Shown: positions 52,789-62,619 of the stretch, in pieces
Layout: each line of letters opens with the position of its first letter
How positions within the stretch are numbered: position 1 is the stretch's first letter
Assembly (NCBI RefSeq): GCF_027942865.1
Contig: NC_134517.1
Span: 13,308,275 to 13,372,274 of the forward strand
Origin: Odontesthes bonariensis
Taxonomy: Eukaryota; Chordata; Actinopteri; Atheriniformes; Atherinopsidae
Direction of reading: 5' to 3'
Length of the DNA: 64,000 nucleotides
Notes under the pieces: model-generated
Database searches by the model: none
What the model was told of the DNA's origin: nothing
The model's input: only the letters and a program-made list of their open reading frames with translations
Translations under genes and position numbers: made by a program

Positions 52789-55700
52789 CTGGGGAAAACG
52801 GGGGGAATCGGGTTATGAAAGGGATTTTAAAATATTAAACTTGCACTTAAATTGTGTTTCTAGAGAAGTATGAAGTCATAATGTCGATTACATGGCAGGA
52901 ATTGACTGAAACACTTGTCTCCTTACCAGGTATAAAAAGCAGATCTCCAGGCTCCAGCACACATTCATATCTCCTTGCCTTCACAAACTCAGAAAACCGT
53001 TTCAGATCAGGCTCATCAATGTCCAGGACCTCTGACTTATCACCTGTTGGGTTACGTTAACAATTAAACAGCTCATTAATAACACACCAAGTTACTGACG
53101 TTAACATCGGAGCTTAATATAAGTGGGTCATATATTTAAAATGTTCAAACTGAGCAAATGGCTTTTTGTTCTATATAAATGTACCAGACAGGTAGAGGTG
53201 TAAGGCATCTTGGGGGCTGTAGAGAACCACTCTTTTCTTTCCTGTCACTTGAGCCAACATATTGTCCATCACCTATAGGAATCAGCACAAAAGTCAGAAG
53301 AGAAGAACATGTTCTAATGAAAACAACAGTGTAAATAACACTTTTTAATAGATAAAATAAACAAAAATTACAATTGCAGCTGGAGGGTTGTGTACATGCA
53401 AGCACCGACTTACTGCTGGCCTCCAAAAAAGCCGGAAATGCTTGCTGTTGATATTTTTACAGTTAACTGTCTCGTAGCCTCTTGGCCTTAAACCACACGT
53501 ATCAGCACTCACATCATAGTGTGTCCACAGCTGCAGACCACATGAGCTGATGCGGAAGACACTGGAGAAGAACTGGTCCGGATCGAAGAAGTGGGGGATG
53601 TGAAAGTCATCCGCCAAGTCTGGGAACTGTTTGCTCAGATCAGCAGGTTCCTGTTGGGGAGAAGAAACGCTTGTCTCGCGTCAAAATGATCAATCAAAAG
53701 CCCTCTGCGGTCAGACAGGACACACAGCTAAGTCCATTTAAATGTGGACACTGATGCAACTTTTGTCAATTTTAGTTGTTTATCAAAACATTTTCAATTT
53801 AGTGTTGTAATGAATATGGGCTTAAAGTGCAGACAGTTCCACGAAAAGCACTTTCATGGACAGCTGTGAGACATTCCTATTATTCCTGGTTCTGAGTTTA
53901 ATCCAAGTGGGACTACTGCCTGTGAAAGCTGCTCCTGTGAACCCACAGCATGTGTTCAAAGCAGCTCTCGATGCAAGAGATCATCTTATGCCTTAAACAC
54001 ATGTATCAGGCAAATGGGGGGAAAAAAGATGTTTGGGAGATTCAGAGAAATAAAGAATACACTAATGAGTTCAGCAAGAAGGTACAAACCATTCAAATCA
54101 AGACTAAGGAAAATAAAGATCATTTAAGATTTTCTCAAATAACATCTTTAAAAGCCAGATTTTTGAGAGACGAAACTAAAATAAACCTTTAGAATAATGA
54201 GAAAATGTGTGGAGAGGACTTGGAAGTCATTAATCGTGAAGTTACAGATTATGTAAATATCTCACTTGTGTTTATTAAAGAGCTGGACTGTGGTGTGTAA
54301 GGATATACTGTACTCAGTTGTATCCAAACTCACCGGTGTTGATATGACAGCACAGATTGACAATAACAACAAACATGGAGTTCTTTAAGGTTTAAGGCCT
54401 TTAAAGAGATGGAATATTCTGCAATGACCAAGACAGTCAGACCTATAAACCTGCTTTTCTCTTGCTTGTTTTGAAAAGCAAACATATATATTAATAAGCA
54501 TATAAGCTTATATTATCCTTTCCACTTACATTTGAGCCCCCTGGTATCTACAAAAACTCTTTAAAAACCTTTCCTTAATTTGGATTTGAGTAACCTTAAA
54601 GGTTAGAGTCTGCACTTTAAGCCCATATTCACAGTACAATTTATAACTATATTTGCTTTACAAATTTAAAGATCTACAAAAAAAAATAAACTTAATCTGT
54701 AAGGATAAGGGAAAAACTCTTAATACCTTCCGAACATCCTCTCCCAGTGATCGAAGATAATAGCTCTCATCCTAAAAAAAATCACACCCAGGAGTATTTT
54801 TTTTCATTAAAGAACAGAACCTAAATAAAACACATATCTAATCTTAACTGTTTTTCTAAAACTTTAACCTTACCTCACACAGGAAGAAGTCACTGTGCTT
54901 TGTTTCAGACGCTCTTTTCACAAACTCATTAAATGGCAGAGTCCTGTGAAAGTGAAACGTACAGTAGGTGAGAAATGTACAGTTAAAAGGTTCGGGTTAG
55001 GTTTTGTCATCTACTTGAGAGGGTTAACATGCTAAGTCATGCGTTCTATTAGTTAGGGTCCTTACGATGATAAGTGTTTATGCATGTGCAAGCTCACTTG
55101 TAGACAAAGTTTTTGTGAAGGAAATCCATCTGTGGTACTGTGGATACATGGATCTTCACCTTCCTGTCGCCTCCTTTTTGTCCAAGATATTCAACCGTCC
55201 ACCTCTCCAGGCACGGACCCAGATTCACTCCTCTCAGCAGGGCCGGTCTGCGCTGGAAAAATTAAAGTCCTTATAAGATGCAGGTAACTTCTAAGGTGAA
55301 ACTTTATGTATGACCTGCCTGATGGAAAATATACATGCCTATGATTCATATTATGACGAGTTAAATGCATCATTCAACAGAAATGTTCTTGCGACAATCA
55401 CTTTATTGAGTCTGGAAGAGCATTGTCACAACATCACAAACTGAGGCCCAGAGTTGGTCGGAAGCATAGCAACAGGCATTACGAAGCAGACCTAAAATGT
55501 GGTTGAAAGTAAGGCAACCATTGTCATTTTTGGTAATTACAGAACTTCATAGTAAGTGAAAAATGTAACAATACATTTTTAAGACAGTATTCAGTAAACA
55601 CCTTATATCCAGGTATAGCAAGAAGCTCATTCATTCTTAGAGAGTATAACAAATCTGAAAAATCAACTATTTGGACAAAATACTTAAAATTCCCAGTTCC

Positions 55701-56844
55701 CCCAAAATGTAAAGAAGTTCATTTCAAAAACATAAACAACATCTATCCCTCAAATGAATTTTTAAAAAGAAGATTTAAATTTGTTGTAGAAAACTGTTAT
55801 AATTGCAAAACAAATCTGGAAACAACAGAGCACCTATTTTATGAATGTGAGACTGTCCAAAATTTGTGGAAATCTCTACATGACTTATTATCGTCTAGTT
55901 CCATAAACACGGATTTCTTGTCTTTTCAAAATATCCAAGTAGGCGTAATCCTCAAAGATAAAAAAAAAAAACAGAGTTCTTGGTAAATAACCTCATCATC
56001 ACTAAATATTATATTCACAAGTGTTGATATGCCAAATCCCCCCCTTCATGGCTTGCATTGAAAAATGATATATCCTCGTTACAAAAATGTCTGAAACATA
56101 TAAATAATCCCCATGCAGATAAATTATACACATGCATAGAAATATTAACCTGTCCTAACCCCTTGTAATTGTTTAGAATGGACTTACCTTTTATTTTCTC
56201 CTTGTTTTTTTTTTTTATCCCTTTTTTATCCTGTCCATTTAAGATCCTTCAATTTTTTTTTCTATATGTGGAGGTGTGAATATGTAAAGTTAAAAAAACA
56301 CAAACTGTTTACTTTTGAGTATGTTATTGTTATGTCTATGTGACATGTTTGAATAAAAAATAATATTAAAAATAAAAAAAATTACAGAGCTTAAAAATAC
56401 ACTAAAAAAAGGCAAAAAGAGGCAAAAAACCCTTCAGTTTCTAGATTTCAACATGACTGAGGATAGATAGATACTTTATATATCCCAAGCTGGGGAATTA
56501 TTGTGCTACTGCAGCATGAAAATACACTCGACAAAAGACACTTTACACGGGGCAAAACGATAAGGAATACAACCTCAAATATTTTCATTATTAGTTGTAG
56601 TTTTTTTGTAACACTGACACTCTACTAGGCTACTAATTAACAGAAATAATAACGTAGAAATAATAACAGAAAGCCTGAAGCAGGTTGGTGGATGACTAAA
56701 TGCATCAACATTCTGTGGCCATGAGGAAAAGGAATATTCGCTGTAGTGAGCTGCTTATCTTACCTCTGGATAAATGTCTCGCAGAAACACATCCCTATCC
56801 ACTTCAGTAAATATCGGCACCGGTATTTTTTCCTGGAGCTCCAT
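52472..56844 (-). CDS. tyw5: TYW5, JmjC tRNA-Phe wybutosine hydroxylase (8 exons, 336 aa)
   Basis: Fe(II)/2-oxoglutarate dioxygenase that hydroxylates the wybutosine precursor at position 37 of tRNA-Phe. Eight exons translate to 336 aa (human about 315) with all phases consistent: 56764-56844, 55098-55252, 54874-54943, 54727-54771, 53513-53650, 53185-53272, 52927-53043, 52472-52788. N-terminus [12 protein letters not shown]; conserved [14 protein letters not shown] and [11 protein letters not shown]. The JmjC metal ligands are visible as HxD in LQLWTHYD (H161, D163) and the distal His in ALWFHN (H236). Last-exon motif [11 protein letters not shown] matches human VGVNIFWKHLP. Head-to-head with maip1, an arrangement I also recall in human. 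Confidence 0.96.
52927..53043 (-). CDS. tyw5: tyw5 exon 7
   Basis: Completes a Gly, then [20 protein letters not shown] and [19 protein letters not shown] acceptor, GTAAGG donor. Confidence 0.95.
53185..53272 (-). CDS. tyw5: tyw5 exon 6
   Basis: 29 codons plus one base, [20 protein letters not shown] then [12 protein letters not shown] acceptor, GTACAT donor. Confidence 0.95.
53513..53650 (-). CDS. tyw5: tyw5 exon 5 (metal-binding HxD)
   Basis: 46 codons ending LQLWTHYD, with [17 protein letters not shown]. HxD supplies two of the three Fe(II) ligands. GAT then GTGAGT donor. Confidence 0.96.
53651..54726 (-). other. tyw5 intron 4
   Basis: 1.08-kb AT-rich intron. No gene or recognised repeat; an 80-codon ORF at 53950-54192 has no domain. 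Confidence 0.6.
54727..54771 (-). CDS. tyw5: tyw5 exon 4 (45 nt)
   Basis: 15 codons, [15 protein letters not shown] (human [15 protein letters not shown]). TAG acceptor, GTATTA donor. Confidence 0.95.
54874..54943 (-). CDS. tyw5: tyw5 exon 3
   Basis: Completes a Lys codon then reads [20 protein letters not shown] and LCE. CAG acceptor, GTAAGG donor. Human TLPFDQLVQRAAEEKHKEFFVSE. Confidence 0.95.
55098..55252 (-). CDS. tyw5: tyw5 exon 2
   Basis: 51 codons plus two bases: [20 protein letters not shown] through [16 protein letters not shown] acceptor, GTGAGC donor. Confidence 0.95.
55253..56763 (-). other. tyw5 intron 1
   Basis: 1.5-kb intron, mostly a plus-strand 5'-truncated LINE (about 55548-56379). 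No host gene. Confidence 0.7.
55548..56379 (+). mobile_element. 5'-truncated L1-like LINE, C-terminal end with A-rich tail
   Basis: Translated pieces include [20 protein letters not shown] and [18 protein letters not shown], the Cys/His C-terminal module of fish L1-type ORF2. Stop codons and frame breaks follow. The A-rich tail ends with AATAAAAAAAATTACAG. A 13-bp near-perfect direct repeat AATTACAGA(A/G)CTT flanks it (55535-55547 and about 56380-56392). Confidence 0.75.
56764..56844 (-). CDS. tyw5: tyw5 exon 1
   Basis: 27 codons from [23 protein letters not shown] then LRDIYPE. GTAAGA donor, phase 0. Human LPVPRLEGVSREQFMQHLYPQ supports the start. Confidence 0.92.
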
Positions 56845-57180
56845 TTAACATGATTTATTCAAGCAGGTTGTTTAATGGCAACTGTAAACAGCCTCAAAAC
56901 TCCATCTGGTGTCACATTGTTGATCTTCCCTATAGGAACAATAATGCGCTTGAAAGTCGACAAAAAAACGACTAGCGCCATTTTACTCAACTCAATTCAA
57001 CTTTATTTATATAGCCTTTTAACACAGCCGTGGTTGAAATATAAACTTAGCTGCGTTTAAAAAAAAAATATATATTTCACGAGCTCTGTGTTTTGAGTAT
57101 GTTTGAATAGATATGCTGGTTGTTTCTAACCGGAAGGTACAAGAGGACGGACCACAAAGCTTGAAAAAAAATAATAAAAG
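56845..57180. promoter_or_regulatory. tyw5-maip1 bidirectional promoter
   Basis: 336 bp between divergent start codons. It carries a YY1-like GCGCCATTTT at about 56977, an ETS-like ACCGGAAG near 57129, and an interspersed repeat at about 56990-57040 (CAACTTTATTTATATAGCC). The maip1 start AAGATGGCGC also fits a YY1 core. No TATA box is evident outside the repeat. Confidence 0.65.
56990..57042 (+). repeat. Fish interspersed repeat in the bidirectional promoter
   Basis: CTCAACTCAATTCAACTTTA then TTTATATAGCCTTTTAACAC and AGCCGTGGTTGAAA closely matches 63948-64000 in sequence and orientation. Confidence 0.6.
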
Positions 57181-57489
57181 ATGGCGCTGCCCATGATAAG
57201 AGGTTGTTATAGGCTGCCGTCGCTATTTAGCTCCACTCGTCTGTTTTTAAGTCGAAATATCAGGCTGGACGGCAAAACCCGGCTACGGCGTTCCTCAGCT
57301 GAGACTGTGGTAGCAGCGGGGCGTCCCTTCAGCTCACAGCGGGGAGACCAAACACAGAAGCAGAAGGTGGTGGTGGTCGGCATCCCGAATCCTTTCATCT
57401 GGTTCCGCACCCGGATCTACTACTTTCTAATCAGGACCTACTTTGATAAAGAGTTCAGCATTGACGAGTTCACAGAGGGAGCGAAGCAG
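57181..57489 (+). CDS. maip1: maip1 exon 1 (presequence)
   Basis: 103 codons from AAGATGG; basic presequence then KVVVVGIPNPFIWFRTRIYY and EFTEGAKQ. The ORF reads on into the intron, but the donor GTCTGT follows GAKQ as in the family. Confidence 0.94.
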
Positions 57490-58343
57490 GTCTGTGAAAA
57501 TCTGGAAACCGATGGAGACAAGTGGGCGTTAACCACATCTCTACCACAACTTTCACAGTTCTTAGACTGATTTGTTTGGACGTCACAACTCCTACTACCC
57601 ATTAATACCGCGTTATAGCTGTTCTGTCAGTAATTACTCTGCACTCACTCTTTCAGGCCTTCTCTCATGTCTCCAGACTGCTGTCACAGTGTGAGTTTCA
57701 AGCCTTGGAGGGTCTCGTCGCTAATGATGCAAGTATAATAACGCAGCAAGTCCAAATCTGTCATATAAACCGAATGCTGGCACATTTCAAGCTGATCTAA
57801 ATGCTACGGTACTGCAGTCTAGCTCATGTTAGTAGAGACTTTATTCCTACCACAGTAAATTTAGTCATTGTTTATATATTAATTTTGGTATTTTTTAACT
57901 TTCTTAGATTAGAGATTAGAGATGGATGGATGGATGGATGGAGATTAGAACATTTGTGTTCTTCAGCTCTGGGTCCTGGCTCCATTGTCTATTCTTTAGA
58001 TATCCATAATAAATAGATAATATGATCTTAAAAGGAATTCATGAGGGCGTTATAGGCTCGGAAATGATTCAGGGCATTGACCTTGACATCAATAGAAATT
58101 CAATATTGGTTACTGGCAAAGAAGTTGTTTCCTTTCCTGTCTTAAGTTACATTGATTAATTCACGACATACGTTACTTATATTAGAAAGCGCCGGGATTA
58201 ACATGAAAAAAAAAAATCAATTTATTTTTCATTTTCTGTCCTTTTTGCTTGGGTAAAGAAGTATAACTGGCAAAATTTAGATTAGAGTAGATTAAAGTAA
58301 AAGTACTGGTTTGATCTCTCGCTAATATATAATTATTCTTCTT

Positions 58344-58411
<68 letters not shown>

Positions 58412-61400
58412 CATCATCATCATTACACAGCACATGAGTGTGCTAGTGTTGCATGTAACGGTTAAGCAGTTTCCAGACAGGGACACCAGATATATCTGGG
58501 ACATTGTGAGATTATTTGCAGAGGGAGATAAAAGAAAAAAAAGAAATAAAAAGAACATTTTTAGAAGGAAATCAATGATTGACCTGTCAAATGAATATAG
58601 TGCCAATAAAACTACACTGATTTATTTATTTTTTCTGAAATGTAGTGGAGTGAAAATAGAAAGTAGTTTACAATAGAAAGCTATCGTCTCTTGGGCAAGA
58701 CGCTTAACCCAATGTTGCCTTCAATGCATTCATCGTTGTGTGAATGTGTGTGACAGAGAAAAAGCACTGCAACAGTGTGCAGACTAAGATGTGCTGTATG
58801 AGCGTGTGTGTGTGAATGTAGTTTGTACAGTAAAAGTGCTTTGAGTAGCCAACTGGACTATATAGGTACTGTCCATTTACCATGAGTAAAATGTTTTTTA
58901 ATAACAGGACATTTCACCACTGGGAGTGAGTGCTGTAACACAACGCCATCAGTCGGCCCACCGACTCTTTTTATCTCAGCTTTTGCAACTTGAATACAAA
59001 ATACTTTTGGACTTTCTTTTTTTTTTTTTTACTTTATTGCATAAAAACTGTTATAGAGAAACAGTTTGTTGAGAGGTTAATGCTGTAAGGGTGGGTCGCA
59101 GGTAGGAACCGGATGTGCTGGGTGACGGGCCTAACGAGTCAGAGACAAGCGTTACAGGAGTCTCCACAGAACAACGTTTCACAACATAGAAACTACTACC
59201 TAACTACTGAAACTAATGATCCTAAGAATTCAATGTACTAAGTAATTATGTTACTTTATTACAAATGAATAAAAGACAGCATGATAAAGACACATGGTCT
59301 TGTATTAAAAGATAAACTGTTCTTAAATCCTTCGGTTTTCTGCTCCTTGCAGCTGATTGGAAAGCTGGAGGAAAAGTGTACCTTGTTGCCATTCAACTAC
59401 AAGAGAGCCCTGTCTGCTGATCCTGATGAGATAATGTACACAACACCTGGGGATGTGGGAATCTTCTATGATGACAACGGTAAGCTTTTTACGATGGAAT
59501 GAGTAATTGTCACTTTGCTGTTTAACTGACAGCAACTCTCATGAAAGGTCTAAAACGCAGCAATAAATAATAATAAATATTTTTTTTTCTTTATGTGGAA
59601 TTTTATAACAATAACAAAACTACAGAATAGTCTATTTAGATTTAAACCTGATAGGCGGCTCAATTAATCTTTTGATCTGTTTCTGTGTGTCTTGAATATC
59701 ATTATGACGTTTGCCTGAGGGCGTGATCACTTGTGCAGTATTTATCAGTGCCTGTATCCTGTTTTCTAGGGAGAAAGTTTGTGAGTATTCTGATGCGGTT
59801 CTGGTATCTGACAAGTGCACAGCTTTCTGACGACAGCATGGAGGGCACTCGTATGTTCAAGGTGGCTATTGGAGAAGGAGAGGGAGAACCAGAAACCAAA
59901 CGATTGCTCACTGCAATATATGAGTGAGTATTTTCTCGTCACACTCCCTCTTTTTGAGAGATTGGTGCAAGAAGGTTTGTCCTAACTACAGGGGGATTAC
60001 GTGCATCAGCCTTCCTGGGAACATTTGTGACTGGATGCTTAAGGTGGATTTTGTAATTTTGATCTACATAAATTGTCATCACCTGAGGGGCAGTTTTACT
60101 AGAAAATTTGTATTTTTTCATTACTTTTTAAGATCAATTTATTCAAATAGTTTTTTATTTAACCTCACAGCTGGTGCTTTTCCAAATTTCTGTTGATTGC
60201 TGTAGTTTGATTTGATTTTTTTTTTTTTTTTTAACTTTTTTGTCACTAAAGTCAACAGTTGAATCTCAATCTTAGAAGGAAGTGTATGGTTTTTGTAATA
60301 TGATTTGCTAGTTCAGTGTTGCAGAACACTGTATCAGCCTTTTAGCCTTTAAGAGGATATTGAAGGGTGCTTGGGGATTTTGCGCAATCAAACATGTCCC
60401 TCATGCTATCCTGTATTTGAGCCTTGAGTTACTTGAGTTCAGCCCCCGTTCAGCCACAGTTGGAACTGAGTTCCACTGAGAGCTTGGTTTGCTGATAGAA
60501 AGTCAGAATAATATCCAGAGAGCCTTAAACGCACCCAAGGCTGTGCTTTTGTCACAGATTTTGTTCACAACCTGCATGGACAAAATTTTTAGGCATAGCC
60601 AAGGGACAGAGGGTTTCCAGTTTAGTCTGCTGTGGACTGCATCTTTGCTTTTTGCAGATGATGTTGTCTGGTTGGCTTCATCGAGCAGAGACCTCCAGGG
60701 GTTGTTTGCAGATGAGTCTTGTTAGCTCAATTCTTTCATTGGAAGCTCAAGAACAAGCCGGAGGAATCTCAAGTTAAATAAAGTATTTATTGGTGGTCAC
60801 AAGTGAAGTATATCAGCGCTGGACTCGGCATGACAGGCCTCTCGCAGGAAATCCATTAGACCGATCCCCAATTTCCGGGTACATTTTGTATTTATATGAC
60901 TCATTATTTCACATAGGTTGGACTTGCACTCGACCGAGTATGATTGGACATGAGTAGGTTCAACATGCTTCGTCCTGTTCTCTGGATAAGCCAAACAATG
61001 TGTGTGTGTGAATCTTGCACCTGCTTTCCCAGGCTAATTGTTTTGTCTCACTATGCTTGGATCATTTAAGGTCATATATCGTGTGCATAGTGGAAAAGTA
61101 CAGAGATTATTTAATATTCATATGAACAAAGCCAATTTTAACAGTCTAAAGCAGCTGGGACTAGAATTTGCACCTCCAAGTCTGAGACCATGGTCCTCAG
61201 CTGGAACAGGGTGGGTTGCACAGATGCTGTATCGGTCTGCCATAGTGAAGAAAGAGCTTTGCTGAAAGGAGGAATTATCAATTAGTTATTTAATCTACAT
61301 TCCTTCACAGAGCTGTGATAATGAGCTTAGGGTAGTGGTAGAAAGAACGAGACTGCAAATACAAAGGAGCAAAACAAGCTTCATCAGAATGGTGTCTGGC

Positions 61401-62543
61401 CTCACCCTTAAGTTCAGGGTGAGAAGCTCTGTCTTCCAAGAGGGGTATAGACTAGAATTGCTGCTCATCAGCATAAAAAAAGAAGTTGTCGGAGTATCTG
61501 ATAAGGATTCCTTTCGGAAGATTACCAGGGGAGGTGTCCCACTGAGAGGAAGGCTCAAAGCTCACCCAAACTTCGGCTGAAAGATTCAACCTCTCGGCCT
61601 TAGTCAGTGGGGTTACATGGCACTGACAGGATGGGATTAATGGCTAAATTACAGTAAGACTGAGTTATTAAGTTCATGTAAACACCTTAGTCGGACAAGA
61701 TATTGGATTAATTGTGATTACTCGCGATCGGATTAAAACCCAGAGATAATTCGGTTGAAAGTCAAAATAAACGTGCCTGTAGACGGGTGAAGCACGTGGT
61801 GAATTAGACTTTGCGTTCTGCGCATGGTCGAAATTTTTTCCTGGGCTCGTGAACCTGAAGTCGGAAGAGACGATATTACTGTTGTTGCCGCCGTCAGAAA
61901 GAAACAAGCAACACGATGGAGAATGCGCCGCTGTGCATCGCGTTTGTGCAACAAGCAGCTCATCACAAACTAAATGTGGAGGGACGTAGCTTCATCTTGC
62001 TCTTCGTTCGCCATTTTTTCGAATACCTGAGTTTGTTGTTGTTGTTGGTGGTGGTGAAGCGGTCAACCAGAAGTGGCTCTATAAGCAATAGTTGAAATGG
62101 GTACAGCGCCACCTATTGTATCGGAGTATGACACGCTTTGTGCCTCTGATTCGATTCATTCACCGCCATATATCCAAGGATAATTACCCTTGCTCAAATA
62201 AGGAGCAATTTATTGTAATTTAGCCAATAATCCGATCCTTTCAGCGCCATGTAACCCCACTGAGTGTTCCTCTGGAAGAGCTAGAGGAGGTGGCTAGAGA
62301 GAGAGAGAGAGAGGGAGGTCAGGAATCTCTACTTAGACCGTTGACCATGTAAGTGGCAGAAAACAGATGGATGTTTTCTTGTCTTGGGTGCAATGACATG
62401 AAACTTTGTGAAAGTTACTGCAATCACTCTTTTTTAGTTTGTTTGTTTTTTTCTCTCACAACAGATTCCAAAGGGAGTTTACTAAAGGAGTGCCTCCAGA
62501 CTGGATCATTACAAGGATAGAGCATTCCAAGCTTTTGGACTGA
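57181..62543 (+). CDS. maip1: MAIP1 (matrix AAA peptidase-interacting protein 1), 5 exons, 246 aa
   Basis: Mitochondrial matrix protein that binds the m-AAA protease; in mammals it protects EMRE, a subunit of the calcium uniporter. Exons 57181-57489, 57657-57728, 59353-59479, 59770-59923 and 62465-62543 join in frame to 246 aa plus TGA. The Arg-rich N-terminus (RLFLSRNIRLDGKTRLRRSS) looks like a mitochondrial presequence. Conserved blocks: VGIPNPFIWFRTRIYYFLIR, AYFDKEFSI-like TYFDKEFSIDEFTEGAKQ, MRFWYLTSAQLSDD and the C-terminus RIEHSKLLD, against human ARIEHSKLLE. Intron 2 starts with GC rather than GT. Human MAIP1 is about 45 residues longer, mostly at the N-terminus. Confidence 0.95.
57657..57728 (+). 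CDS. maip1: maip1 exon 2 (GC donor)
   Basis: 24 codons, AFSHVSRLLSQCEFQALEGL then VAND; human AFAHVSKLLSQCKFDLLEELVAKE. CAG acceptor; intron starts GCAAGT at 57729, otherwise a perfect donor consensus. Confidence 0.93.
58335..58422. repeat. Compound (CTT)n(ATT)n(ATC)n microsatellite
   Basis: About 12 CTT, 14 ATT and four to five ATC units in succession. Confidence 0.95.
58690..58885 (+). repeat. Fish interspersed repeat (truncated)
   Basis: CTCTTGGGCAAGACGCTTAACC through AGTGCTTTGAGTAGCC and TACTGTCCATTTACC, the two ends of a common teleost repeat (from memory) with the middle lost. Confidence 0.6.
59353..59479 (+). CDS. maip1: maip1 exon 3
   Basis: 42 codons plus one base: LIGKLEEKCTLLPFNYKRAL, ADPDEIMYTTPGDVGIFYDD. 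GCAG acceptor, GTAAGC donor. Aligns to human from LHALKEKV to GDISIYYDE. Confidence 0.95.
59770..59923 (+). CDS. maip1: maip1 exon 4
   Basis: Completes a Gly, then RKFVSILMRFWYLTSAQLSD to ETKRLLTAIYE (human RKFVNILMCFWYLTSANIP...). TAG acceptor, GTGAGT donor in phase 2. Confidence 0.95.
60720..61143 (-). mobile_element. Solo LTR of an LTR retrotransposon (inside the LINE)
   Basis: 424 bp with TG...CA ends (TGTTAGC to TTTTAACA) and a 4-bp direct repeat GTCT at 60716-60719 and 61144-61147, cleanly interrupting the LINE. On the minus strand a TATAAATA box (near 60890) lies upstream of AATAAATAC (near 60788), the LTR order, so it is in minus orientation. No coding or internal region remains. Confidence 0.85.
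61605..62262. mobile_element. 658-bp TIR element inside the LINE
   Basis: Begins CAGTGGGGTTACATGGCACT and ends AGCGCCATGTAACCCCACTG. TIRs of about 28 bp with few mismatches and a 3-bp direct repeat AGT (61602-61604 and 62263-62265). Removing it with one AGT reconnects the LINE at GGTGTTCCTCTGGAAGAG-type sequence. CAGTG/CACTG termini and a 3-bp duplication suggest a CACTA-related class, but this is uncertain. Confidence 0.8.
62465..62543 (+). CDS. maip1: maip1 exon 5, terminal
   Basis: Completes a Glu, then FQREFTKGVPPDWIITRIEH and SKLLD, TGA at 62541-62543. Human FQREFTQGVKPDWTIARIEHSKLLE. CAG acceptor. Confidence 0.97.
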
Positions 62544-62570
62544 AGTGTTTGAGTTAAAGCAAAAGCTTGT

Positions 62571-62576
<6 letters not shown>

Positions 62577-62614
<38 letters not shown>
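62577..62614. repeat. (TA)n microsatellite in the maip1 3' UTR
   Basis: About 19 TA units. Confidence 0.95.

Positions 62615-62619
<5 letters not shown>

Larger units (their letters stand above)
57729..59352 (+). other. maip1 intron 2 (GC-AG)
   Basis: 1.62-kb intron. Contains (CTT)n(ATT)n(ATC)n at 58335-58422, a fish repeat at about 58690-58885 and a poly-T run near 59020. No gene. Confidence 0.75.
60355..62373 (+). mobile_element. Degenerate LINE (reverse transcriptase 3' portion), split by two insertions
   Basis: Three collinear pieces. 60355-60719 has reverse transcriptase LLFADDVVWLASSSRDLQ (the F/YADD active site). 61144-61604 has SKSETMVLSW and the RT-downstream region (TRLQIQRSKTSFIRMVSGLT). 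62263-62373 has VFLWKS-type remnants and ELEEVA, then an AGTGGCAGAAAACAGATGGATG tail. The pieces follow the order of a teleost LINE recalled from fish genomes. Stops and frame breaks make it inactive. Confidence 0.75.
59924..62464 (+). other. maip1 intron 4
   Basis: 2.54-kb intron. Its distal two-thirds is a LINE (about 60355-62373) interrupted by a solo LTR and a TIR element. 59924-60350 is AT-rich and unrecognised. Confidence 0.75.

Noticed and set aside
53345..53617. Minus ORF of 90 aa treated as a gene of its own
   Set aside because: Its first part is tyw5 exon 5; the rest reads through the GTGAGT donor into the intron.
57181..57570. 129-aa single-exon reading of maip1
   Set aside because: The last 26 codons lie beyond the GTCTGT donor and match nothing, while downstream exons match MAIP1 in frame.
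57723..57750. A conventional GT donor for maip1 exon 2 a few bases after GCA
   Set aside because: It would leave one extra base and shift exon 3 out of frame; the GC donor gives a gap-free alignment length with human.
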